Source: Syntrophotalea acetylenivorans (GTDB lineage: Bacteria > Desulfobacterota > Desulfuromonadia > Desulfuromonadales > Syntrophotaleaceae). From it: a stretch of DNA of 64,000 bases. Location of the stretch: assembly GCF_001887775.1 (NCBI RefSeq), contig NZ_CP015519.1, positions 1,240,001 to 1,304,000 of the forward strand, read 5' to 3'. Numbering within the stretch: position 1 is the stretch's first letter; each line of letters begins with the position of its first letter. This document shows, piece after piece, positions 54,402 to 62,849 of the stretch. Position numbers and translations under genes: made by a program. The notes under the pieces are model-generated. The model did no database searches. It saw nothing but the letters and a program-made list of their open reading frames with translations, and was not told the origin of the DNA.

Positions 54402-54907
54402 ATATTGTTGTCGGCTACTTTCTACTCGGCCTTGTCGGCATTCTTGTCGAAACCGCTGTTGCTCCCGTACTATTACATATGCAACTGACCCCGGAACTGC
54501 TGCTGATTCTGGTCATCTACCTGGGGCTTTACCGCCAGGGTTTTTCCGGCGGTCTGGCCGCCTACACACTGGGACTGCTACAAGACAGCTTTGCCGGGAG
54601 CACCCTGGGACTCTACGGCTTAATATTTTTAACTCTGTACCTGATTCTGCGGGGCTTGGCCGAAAGACTCAATACCGAAAGCCCCGCCTTGCTGCTTTTT
54701 ATGGTGTTGTGCGGCACCCTGCTTCAAGCTGTCCTGCTGATTTTCCTGCTCGGTTTTCTCACCGATGCAGGGGCCGTTTGGCGCAACATCCTGCGATCTC
54801 TGCCGTTGCAAGCCGTACTCAACCTGGTTTGCGCTTGGCTCCTGTTCAGTTTCTTGCAGTTGCTACGCCGCCATCGATCTCTGCGCCGTCCCCCTAGACG
54901 CCTGTAA
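54398..54907 (+). CDS. mreD: Rod-shape-determining membrane protein MreD
   Basis: 169 residues with about five hydrophobic helices and the PELLLILVIYLGLYRQG helix typical of MreD. Its ATG overlaps the mreC stop (ATGA) and PBP2 follows after 16 bases, forming a tight mreC-mreD-PBP2-rodA unit. Confidence 0.92.
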   Translation: MNIVVGYFLLGLVGILVETAVAPVLLHMQLTPELLLILVIYLGLYRQGFSGGLAAYTLGLLQDSFAGSTLGLYGLIFLTLYLILRGLAERLNTESPALLLFMVLCGTLLQAVLLIFLLGFLTDAGAVWRNILRSLPLQAVLNLVCAWLLFSFLQLLRRHRSLRRPPRRL

Positions 54908-54923
54908 CCCGGACTCGCTAACC

Positions 54924-56774
54924 ATGGCTCTTAATACCGGATGGTCGGGATCGCCGGCCCTGAAAAAGCGCTTTATTATTGCTTCGCTGGCGGCATTAGC
55001 GGTCTTTGTATTCCTGTTTTTACGGCTCTGGTACCTGCAAATCATCCAAGCGGATATCTATCAGGCTCTCTCAGAAAAGAATCGAACCCGTTACATCCCC
55101 ATCGCCGCTCCCCGTGGCCCGATCGTCGATCGAGACGGTCACATGCTCGTCGACAACCGACCTGCTTTTCGCATCACCGCCTTGCGTCAGGAAGTCGAAG
55201 AACCTGAAAAAATGTTGACTCGACTGGCTGAACTCCTTGCTCTCGATCTGGAGATTTTGCAAGAACGATGGGCGGCCGGTCGCCGCTTTCCACGCTATCG
55301 ACCGGTCCCCCTGGCAGACGACGTCAGTCGCCAGGCCTTGGAGCGGGTCATGGAACACTCTTACGAACTGCCCGGGATCCTGACGGAGGTGCGACCGGTA
55401 CGGTTTTATCCGCACGGCGAATCGGCCGCCCACCTGTTTGGCTACCTGGGAGAGATTACCGAAGAAGAACTTAGGGCCGCCCCTTACCAGGCCTATCATC
55501 CCGGCGATTTCGTTGGGAAAAACGGTCTGGAGAGAGGCATTGAGCAGTACCTGACCGGTATTCCCGGCGAACGTCGTGTAGAGGTCGACGTCAAGGGGAA
55601 AAAACTGCGCATTCTCAAAACCCAGGAGCCGGTTCCGGGCAATCGCGTTACCTTGACCATCAACCGCGATCTACAACTGGCTACCGAGGAAGCTTTTGGA
55701 GATCAGGCGGGGGCCGCAGTCGCTCTTGATATCAATACGGGCGAGGTGCTGGCCATGGTCAGCACGCCCTGCTATGACCCATCCCTGTTCGCCCGGGGTA
55801 TTACCGGCAAGGAATGGGTCGAGTTATTACACAACCCTCTCGATCCTCTACAAAATCGCGCCCTCAAGGGTCAGTATCCGCCCGGCTCTATTTTCAAAAT
55901 CGTCACCGCTTTGGCCGCTCTGGAAAGCGGAAAGGCGACGGCCCGCACCAAAGTCGACTGCCAGGGTGCATTGACTGTCGGCAATCGATCCTTTCGTTGC
56001 TGGAAAAAAGGCGGTCACGGCGTCACCGATCTAAAAAAAGCCCTGAAGGAAAGCTGTGACGTCTGGTTTTATGAAGTCAGCCAACAGGTCGGTATCGACC
56101 GTATCGCCGACATGGCCCGCCGCCTCGGCCTGGGGGAACCCACCGGACTGGGCTTGGCCGGCGAACGCCAAGGTCTGATACCCGACCAACAATGGAAACA
56201 ACAAAAGTTCAACGACCGCTGGTACCGGGGCGAGACTTTGATCGCTTCTATCGGCCAGGGTTATATCCTCACCACACCGCTGCAACTGGCCACAATGATG
56301 GCCACCGTGGCCAACGGAGGTACCGTACTGCGCCCCTATCTGGTCAAACATATTGAGGACATGGCCGGCGAGACTCAACAACAGACCCAACCGCAGATCG
56401 TGCGAAAGGCTCATCTCAATAAGTCCCAGTTGGATGCTCTGCGGCGTGGCCTGGAGGCCGTGGTCAACGAACCCCATGGCACAGCCTGGATGAGCCGCAT
56501 CAAAGAGCTGCCCTACGCCGGCAAAACCGGCACCTCGCAAGTTGTTCACCAACGCAAACGTCGGGAAAAGGATGCGGAGATCCCCTACCGTCTGCGGGAC
56601 CACGCTCTGTTTTCCGCCTACGCACCGGCTGCCAATCCACAAATTGCCGTTGCGGTGGTTGTCGAGCACGGGAGTCACGGCAGCAGTGCCGCAGCGCCTA
56701 TCGCCAAGGCCATGTTCGACAGCTATTTCAAGTTGCAATCGCCGACCGAGTCCGGCGCAGCCGAGGAGAATTAG
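54924..56774 (+). CDS. mrdA: Penicillin-binding protein 2, elongation transpeptidase
   Basis: 616 residues from ATG 54924; the longer open frame upstream lies inside mreD and is rejected. N-terminal membrane helix (about 14-36), a dimerisation/pedestal domain with RGPIVDRDG, and the transpeptidase domain. Catalytic motifs: S322-xx-K325 in PPGSIFK, the SxD motif S377-C-D379 and K534-T-G. It cross-links lateral wall peptidoglycan in the elongasome. It is followed 4 bases later by rodA. Confidence 0.96.
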   Translation: MALNTGWSGSPALKKRFIIASLAALAVFVFLFLRLWYLQIIQADIYQALSEKNRTRYIPIAAPRGPIVDRDGHMLVDNRPAFRITALRQEVEEPEKMLTRLAELLALDLEILQERWAAGRRFPRYRPVPLADDVSRQALERVMEHSYELPGILTEVRPVRFYPHGESAAHLFGYLGEITEEELRAAPYQAYHPGDFVGKNGLERGIEQYLTGIPGERRVEVDVKGKKLRILKTQEPVPGNRVTLTINRDLQLATEEAFGDQAGAAVALDINTGEVLAMVSTPCYDPSLFARGITGKEWVELLHNPLDPLQNRALKGQYPPGSIFKIVTALAALESGKATARTKVDCQGALTVGNRSFRCWKKGGHGVTDLKKALKESCDVWFYEVSQQVGIDRIADMARRLGLGEPTGLGLAGERQGLIPDQQWKQQKFNDRWYRGETLIASIGQGYILTTPLQLATMMATVANGGTVLRPYLVKHIEDMAGETQQQTQPQIVRKAHLNKSQLDALRRGLEAVVNEPHGTAWMSRIKELPYAGKTGTSQVVHQRKRREKDAEIPYRLRDHALFSAYAPAANPQIAVAVVVEHGSHGSSAAAPIAKAMFDSYFKLQSPTESGAAEEN

Positions 56775-56778
56775 AGCC

Positions 56779-57876
56779 ATGTTTGATCGCCGTCTGATCA
56801 CCCATTTCGATTGGCCGCTGCTGCTGCTGATCGTGCTGACTGCCCTGATCGGCATCGCCAATCTTTACAGCGCTACCTCGTCCTGGTCAACTCTGGCAAC
56901 CCCGGTCTATATAAAGCAGACCTATTGGTTGAGCGGAGGCATTCTGCTTGCCGCTATCGTAAGTTTTATCGACTATCGGCATCTACAGCACCTTGGTTAT
57001 ATCTTCTACGGCCTGACGCTGCTGTTGCTGGCTGCGGTGTTACTGGTCGGCAAGACATCCATGGGGGCCACCCGCTGGCTCGATCTCGGTTTTTTCAATC
57101 TGCAGCCGAGCGAAATCATGAAGATTGTCATCATCATTGCCCTGGCTTGTTATTTTGCACGCCAGGACACCCTGGCCGGCTATTCCTTTGAAGATCTATG
57201 GATACCCTTCCTGCTGCTCGGCATACCGGCGTTTCTCATCATGAAACAGCCCGATCTCGGCACCGCCCTCATTGTTCTGTTCATCGGCTTTACCATGAGC
57301 CTGTTCGCCGGTATTCGCAAAGGCACTCTGACAGTGCTGGCTATATTGGCAGCCGGAGGTGCCGGAGGGGGGTGGTTTCTGCTCCACGACTATCAGAAGC
57401 AGCGCATCTTGACCTTCCTTTCCCCGGAGCGCGATCCTCTTGGTTCCGGCTACCACATCATTCAATCGAAAATAGCCGTCGGCAGTGGCGGTTTTTTCGG
57501 CAAAGGATTCATGAAGGGCACCCAGTCGCAACTCTCTTTTCTGCCGGAACGCCATACCGATTTCGCTTTTTCGGTTTTCGCCGAAGAGTGGGGGTTCTGC
57601 GGCAGCCTGCTGCTGCTTGGCCTCTATTTACTGATCATAATCTGGGGCATCTATGTCGCCCGCAGCGCCGCCGACCTGTTCGGCACCTTTTTGGCTTTTG
57701 GTGTTTCAGCCATGCTGTTCTGGCACATTGTTATCAATCTCGGCATGGTCATCGGCTTGTTGCCGGTAGTCGGGGTACCCCTGCCCCTCTTCTCCTATGG
57801 CGGCACCAGCATGATCACCACCATGCTCGGCACCGGTTTGTTGCTCAATGTGAGCATGCGGCGATTCACCTTCTAA
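56779..57876 (+). CDS. rodA: Rod-shape SEDS glycosyltransferase RodA
   Basis: 365 residues with ten membrane helices. SEDS signatures are GATRWLDLGFFNLQPSEIMKI, KQPDLGTALIVL, LPERHTDFAFSVFAEEWGF and PLPLFSYGGTSM. RodA polymerises glycan strands together with PBP2. The start is placed at ATG 56779, 4 bases after the PBP2 stop; the frame open upstream is inside mrdA. Confidence 0.96.
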   Translation: MFDRRLITHFDWPLLLLIVLTALIGIANLYSATSSWSTLATPVYIKQTYWLSGGILLAAIVSFIDYRHLQHLGYIFYGLTLLLLAAVLLVGKTSMGATRWLDLGFFNLQPSEIMKIVIIIALACYFARQDTLAGYSFEDLWIPFLLLGIPAFLIMKQPDLGTALIVLFIGFTMSLFAGIRKGTLTVLAILAAGGAGGGWFLLHDYQKQRILTFLSPERDPLGSGYHIIQSKIAVGSGGFFGKGFMKGTQSQLSFLPERHTDFAFSVFAEEWGFCGSLLLLGLYLLIIIWGIYVARSAADLFGTFLAFGVSAMLFWHIVINLGMVIGLLPVVGVPLPLFSYGGTSMITTMLGTGLLLNVSMRRFTF

Positions 57877-58072
57877 GGGGTGGCCGCCTGACTGCGTCCC
57901 TGTCTAAAATATTGAAATAATTTGGGGATGCCAACGATCTTTGGACCGGATATCTGAATTGACGATGCCGGACCGGTTTTGTTAAAGTACTGTAAATTTT
58001 TTTGATATTCTTTGTTGAAAGTTAAAACGTCTCTCTTTTCTACACGATAGAAGCCAGCGAGGAACTGAGTCT

Positions 58073-58978
58073 ATGGGAAACACCGAAACAAGCACCTGGT
58101 CTTTTGGCCAGTGGGCGGAAGGCAATCTGGAATTGGCCGCCGCGACCGCTGCGGTCAAGGATCTACCGGCCATGGCCGATATCGTCACCGAGTTTCTGGT
58201 GGCGACCCAGGACCCGGACTGGACGGCCAAAAAGCTGGCCATGGTTATCGCCAAGGACCCCGCAATAGCCGCCAGCATCCTAAAGGTGGCCAACAGTTCT
58301 TATTATAGTTTCCAACGCCAGATCACCAGTCTTCAGGGTGCCATCTCGGTACTGGGCCTGAAAACCCTCAAGAGTCTGGTTTTGGCGGCCGGCGTAAAGA
58401 CCATGAACAAGCGCTTTGGCCTGATTGAAAAACTGCTGGTGGAAGACTCGATCGGTAGCGCCCTGAGCGCACGGGCCATTGCCCGCCAAGCAGGGGGACT
58501 GGATCCGGAGGAAGCCTTTCTGGCCGGACTCATGCGCCACATCGGCAAGATTGCCATGAACAACATCGCCCCGGAGGATTACACCGAAATCATTCAAGGG
58601 GTTTATAACCAGGAAGGTTCCCTGGCCGATCTGGAACGAAAACACTTTCCCTACACCCACAGCGCCATCGGCGCCGCCTTGCTTGACAGCTGGAATCTCT
58701 CCCCCGCTTTGGTGGCCTGCACCCTGTTTCACACCGACCCGCCACCGGCCGGAGCACTCGATATAGAAACGGAGCGACTGCTTGCGACGGTCAATCTGGC
58801 CGGTACCGTTTGCCAGCATCTCGGCATCGGCCAACGCCAGGCCGAAGAATCCCTCGAGCTGATGAGTAATCCCTGTGCTGCTGAACTTGGGCTCGACGAG
58901 GAGGCTGCGGAGGCAATTGTGGAAGAAGTCTCCGGAGCTTTCGAGGAAACCCGGCAGTCTTTTCTCGGCGACAACTAA
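58073..58978 (+). CDS. HDOD-domain protein
   Basis: 301 residues. The central HDOD domain (about 25-230) has LPAMADIVTEFL, MVIAKDPAIAASILKVANS, the ISVLGLKTLKSLVL helix and LAGLMRHIGKIAMN, all typical. HDOD domains are HD-like but lack the metal ligands of true phosphohydrolases and act in signal pathways. Adjacent C-terminal helices may bind partners. It is a stand-alone gene; 196 bases upstream show no clear terminator of the mre cluster. Confidence 0.9.
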   Translation: MGNTETSTWSFGQWAEGNLELAAATAAVKDLPAMADIVTEFLVATQDPDWTAKKLAMVIAKDPAIAASILKVANSSYYSFQRQITSLQGAISVLGLKTLKSLVLAAGVKTMNKRFGLIEKLLVEDSIGSALSARAIARQAGGLDPEEAFLAGLMRHIGKIAMNNIAPEDYTEIIQGVYNQEGSLADLERKHFPYTHSAIGAALLDSWNLSPALVACTLFHTDPPPAGALDIETERLLATVNLAGTVCQHLGIGQRQAEESLELMSNPCAAELGLDEEAAEAIVEEVSGAFEETRQSFLGDN

Positions 58979-58983
58979 ACCTT

Positions 58984-59018
58984 GATGGCGTCGTAAAAGG
59001 TCCGTCCTACGGCGTTAC
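58984..59018 (-). repeat. Half-copy of the family B repeat
   Basis: GATGGCGTCGTAAAAGG ... CGTCCTACGGCGTTAC is the reverse complement of the right end of the family B unit. Only this end is present. It lies just after the HDOD gene stop. Confidence 0.75.
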
Positions 59019-59086
59019 GACGAATACATCAAACTTAGCATCATCAACAACTGCTGCGGTATCGACCTTCACTACTGGAGGTAATC

Positions 59087-60094
59087 ATGCACGAAGCGAT
59101 GTTTTGGGAAAGAACAAACAACAGCCAGGTGCGCTGCACCCTCTGTCGCTTTCGCTGTGTCATTGCCGAAGGCCGACTTGGCCGTTGCAAGGTACGGCAG
59201 AATCGAGATGGCAAACTCTACAGCCTGGTTTACGGCCGTTGCATCGCTGAGCAGATCGATCCGATTGAAAAGAAGCCCCTCTTCCACTATCATCCGGGCT
59301 CTCTCAGCTATTCTATCGCCACCGTCGGCTGCAATTTCCACTGTCTCCACTGCCAGAACCACACTATTTCTCAATGGCCTTCCGGACGCCCCATCGAAGG
59401 CCGGGAACTGCCCCCTGCTGAACTGGTGCGGCGGGCAACAGCCAGCGGGTGCCAAAGCATCGCCTATACCTATACCGAGCCGACCATTTACTACGAATAC
59501 GCCTACGATTGCGCGGTATTGGCCAAACAGCAAGGCCTGGGCAATGTGTTTGTGTCCAACGGTTACACCACCCCGGAAGCTCTGGAAAAAATCGCTCCTT
59601 ACCTTGATGCGGCCAATATCGACCTGAAAAGCTTTTCCGCCGCCACCTATAAAAAACTCACCGGAGCTGAACTACAGGGCGTCCTGGAAACACTGCGGCA
59701 TTATCACCAGCTCGGTATCTGGCTGGAGGTGACCTCTTTGCTGATCCCCGGCTGTAACGACACCGATGAGGAATTGCGCGCTATGGCCAACTTCATTGTC
59801 GATCAGCTCGGTTGCGACACCCCCTGGCACGTTACCGCTTTTCATCCGACCTACCGCATGACCGAAACCCCGAGAACGCCCCTGGCCACCCTGCAACGAG
59901 CCCGTCGCATCGGCGCTGATGCCGGTTTGCATTATATATACGAGGGCAACCTTCCCGGAAGCTGGGAACATACCGTCTGCCCCGACTGCGGAGCACGGGT
60001 CATTGAACGTTGCGGCTTTCAGCTAACCGGCAGACAGCTTGCGGCTGGCCGCTGCAGCCACTGCCAAGCCGGCATCGCCGGGATCGGCCTGTAG
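59087..60094 (+). CDS. amrS: AmmeMemoRadiSam system radical SAM enzyme, AmrS
   Basis: 335 residues. The radical SAM motif is in GCNFHCLHCQN (CxxxCxxC). The N-terminal RCTLCRFRCVIAEGRLGRC and C-terminal CPDCGARVIERCG Cys clusters are typical of AmrS-like, formerly PflA-like, proteins. AmrS acts with the Memo-like AmrB and AMMECR1-like AmrA in an uncharacterised conversion, but neither partner is in this window. A ribosome site GGAGGTAAT precedes the ATG. Confidence 0.93.
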   Translation: MHEAMFWERTNNSQVRCTLCRFRCVIAEGRLGRCKVRQNRDGKLYSLVYGRCIAEQIDPIEKKPLFHYHPGSLSYSIATVGCNFHCLHCQNHTISQWPSGRPIEGRELPPAELVRRATASGCQSIAYTYTEPTIYYEYAYDCAVLAKQQGLGNVFVSNGYTTPEALEKIAPYLDAANIDLKSFSAATYKKLTGAELQGVLETLRHYHQLGIWLEVTSLLIPGCNDTDEELRAMANFIVDQLGCDTPWHVTAFHPTYRMTETPRTPLATLQRARRIGADAGLHYIYEGNLPGSWEHTVCPDCGARVIERCGFQLTGRQLAAGRCSHCQAGIAGIGL

Positions 60095-60350
60095 CCTCCG
60101 AGAGTCCTTTTTACTTGAGGCGGTCAAAGATTTATACTCTGCATCCCATGCTGCATCGACTTATCCGGCCGCTAAGCTTCTTAGAACCTGGGGAATACAT
60201 CCTGCCAGCGAAAACGGGAAGAAGTACGACGGTCTGGGAAAAAGCAACAAAAACCGGCATAAACAAAACCGAGCAGCATCATCATTTCAAACATGGGCGG
60301 CCTCTTTTCTGGTGAGTTGCCCCCAGCATGCCCTCTCTCTGTGACAGAAT

Positions 60351-62783
60351 ATGTCTCACCCTTGCCATGCAAAATCATCGACACACCGTTCCAGCCCTTC
60401 GGGGACTACCAACGGGACGAATCAACCGCAAGTTCTCGCCGTATTGTTACTGAGCACTATTGGCGGCCTACTCGCTGCCCCCATCCTTTCACCCCTGCCG
60501 CTCCCTCTTCTCTGGCCCACCCTGCTGGCCCTGATCTGGGGCATATTGCGCAACACCCGCCTGGCGACAATAAGCCTGGCAGTCTTCTGCGCCCTTCTGG
60601 CGATAACCCAATACCAGCGGCAGATTTCTCCGCCCCTTCCCGAACACCATGTCGCCCTGCTGCCTCAAAGGCAGCCTCTAACAATAGAAGGTCGAGTGCA
60701 GGCAATTCACGGAGGGGACCCGCTGCGTATCGACCTCGACACCGATCACTTAGTGAATGATTCGGCATCGCATGCTCTTACCGGTCGCCTGCGACTGACC
60801 ATCGGCGAAGGTAAGTTAAACTTCCAGGTGGGCCAGCGCATCCGTTTCCGCGGCAGCCTGAGATCCCCGGAGCCTTTTGGCACTCCGGGTGAATTCGATT
60901 ATGCGCAATACCTGGCGGCACGAAGCATTTTTGTTACCGCCTACGTCAACCGTGCCGAGGACATCGTGGCCTTCGCCACTGAAAGAGGAGCAGGGATTCT
61001 AAGGCGGCTGGCAGCGCTGCGCCACATCATCGGTGAGCGCATCGATGAGGCGGTGACACCTGACCAGAAAACCCTGGTGCGGGCCTTGGTGATCGGGGAT
61101 CGGCAGCTGACCAGCGCCCAGCGACAACAACTGGCGGAGACCGGCCTGTCCCATCTGTTTGCCATATCAGGACTGCATTTGGGATTGCTGGCATTACTGC
61201 TCTACAGCGGTGGCCGCTGGCTGTATCGACGCAGCGAAAGACTGCTTTTATTAGCTCCTCCTGGCCGGTTATTGCCTGTGATGTTGCTACCCCTGCTCTG
61301 GCTGTATCTTCAATTAAGCGGCAACGCTTTGTCGACCCGCAGAGCCTTTTTAATGACTGTAGTTGGTGCCCTGCTGTTATTAATCGGTCGGCGAATCAAG
61401 CCAATGCACGGCCTGGCTGCGGTTGCCTTGCTGATGCTCTGCGGTTCTCCCCTGTGTTTCTTCGAGCCGGCATGGCAACTGTCCATGGCCGGAGTCGGCG
61501 GCATCCTGCTCTTGTTGCCGGCCTGGCAAAGGTACATCAGCGCCTGGCCCCGCTGGTCGCGGTGGCCGAGCGGCCTGGCAGCAACCACCCTGGCGGCGAC
61601 CATCGCCACTACCCCGCTGGTTCTTTACCACTTCCACTTGCTGGCTCCGGCCGGACTCTTGAGCAATCTGCTGGCTGTGCCCTTGATCGGCTTTGGCGCT
61701 GTGCCGTTGGGTTTGAGTGGAACCCTGATCGACCCCCTATGGCCATCCGCAGGCGCAGCACTCTACCGACTGTGCGGTCATCTTTGTCAATTGACTCTAC
61801 AGGGGGCCACTCATTTGAGCCAGGCACCGCTGCTATCGGCCAAAGTTTGTTACTTTTCGCCTCGCATCCTCCTTGGCCTCACCCTCTCATCCCTGTTGCT
61901 GCTGGTACCATACCGGGCCGGGCGCTGGCTCTACCATCGCGGGCCACTGCTTGTGGCAGCTCTGCTTTTGCTGTTTCTACCACCGTCAATACCTGAGCAA
62001 CTAACGGTTACCGCGTTGAGTGTCGGCCAGGGAGAGGCCCTGTTGTTGTCGAGACCACAGGCCGGTCATTATCTTATCGATGGTGGCGGAATCTATGGCA
62101 GCACTTTCGATGTCGGTACCAGACTGGTGGCGCCGGCTTTGGCACGGCTTGGCGTCTCTTCCCTGGAGGCAGTCATCCTTACCCATGACCACCCGGATCA
62201 CCGCCAGGGTCTGGTAGAAATTCTCAACCATTTCCCGGTTAAAGCTTTCTGGTCCGCGCAGACCCTGGCAGAATTGCATCCCGAAATACGCGAACCGCTG
62301 CAAAAGAAAGGGATTCCACTCCTTGTCTTTACTGAGGGATGGAGCAAGCTGGATCAAGGAACGGCTGGAGAACTTGCGATCTACGTTCCGCCCCAGAAAA
62401 CACCCAAGATCAATAACCGTTCTCTGGTCCTATATGCCCGACACGGCCAGGAGGGTCTATTGCTCACCGGTGACCTTGAACGGCAGGGCGTCGACGACTT
62501 ACTGAACCATCCGCCTGCCGGTCCGGTCACTCTGCTCAAACTTCCCCATCACGGTAGTCGATATTCCGAACCCTGGCGACTGACGGAAGAACTTCATCCA
62601 CAAATGGTGTTTGCCTCCAGCGGTCGGCACAATCGTTACGGACTGCCGCACAAAATGGTTATACAAAGTCTATCCGAACAAGGCCTGAAGGTATACGACA
62701 CCGGTCAAGACGGCAGCTTGCGCTTTGGTAGCGATAACTCCGGCTGGCATCTGCAACATTGGGAAAAAGGCCTTTTCCGTTGA
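60351..62783 (+). CDS. comEC: ComEC/Rec2-type DNA uptake protein
   Basis: 810 residues. N-terminal membrane helices and an OB-like DUF4131 domain (about 90-170), the ComEC core with LIGD-type segment LVRALVIGDRQLTSAQRQQLAETGLSHLFAISGLHLG, several more helices, and a C-terminal beta-lactamase-like domain with THDHPDHRQG and the later KLPHHGSRYSE. It forms the channel for single-stranded DNA in natural competence. The start is the ATG at 60351 although the ribosome site is weak; the first 25 residues look atypical and a later start is possible. Confidence 0.93.
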   Translation: MSHPCHAKSSTHRSSPSGTTNGTNQPQVLAVLLLSTIGGLLAAPILSPLPLPLLWPTLLALIWGILRNTRLATISLAVFCALLAITQYQRQISPPLPEHHVALLPQRQPLTIEGRVQAIHGGDPLRIDLDTDHLVNDSASHALTGRLRLTIGEGKLNFQVGQRIRFRGSLRSPEPFGTPGEFDYAQYLAARSIFVTAYVNRAEDIVAFATERGAGILRRLAALRHIIGERIDEAVTPDQKTLVRALVIGDRQLTSAQRQQLAETGLSHLFAISGLHLGLLALLLYSGGRWLYRRSERLLLLAPPGRLLPVMLLPLLWLYLQLSGNALSTRRAFLMTVVGALLLLIGRRIKPMHGLAAVALLMLCGSPLCFFEPAWQLSMAGVGGILLLLPAWQRYISAWPRWSRWPSGLAATTLAATIATTPLVLYHFHLLAPAGLLSNLLAVPLIGFGAVPLGLSGTLIDPLWPSAGAALYRLCGHLCQLTLQGATHLSQAPLLSAKVCYFSPRILLGLTLSSLLLLVPYRAGRWLYHRGPLLVAALLLLFLPPSIPEQLTVTALSVGQGEALLLSRPQAGHYLIDGGGIYGSTFDVGTRLVAPALARLGVSSLEAVILTHDHPDHRQGLVEILNHFPVKAFWSAQTLAELHPEIREPLQKKGIPLLVFTEGWSKLDQGTAGELAIYVPPQKTPKINNRSLVLYARHGQEGLLLTGDLERQGVDDLLNHPPAGPVTLLKLPHHGSRYSEPWRLTEELHPQMVFASSGRHNRYGLPHKMVIQSLSEQGLKVYDTGQDGSLRFGSDNSGWHLQHWEKGLFR

Positions 62784-62849
62784 CAGTCCGGCAGATGATT
62801 TGATAATTTTTGCAGGTTTTTAGGCCTTTAATCCCTGGAGCGCCATAGA

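Noticed and set aside
54765-54923. Longer N-terminus for PBP2
   Set aside because: It is an out-of-frame reading of mreD. ATG 54924 starts at the normal place before the membrane helix.
60181-60384. Minus-strand 67-codon frame upstream of comEC with a hydrophobic patch
   Set aside because: It overlaps the start of comEC and has no ribosome site; regarded as a chance frame.
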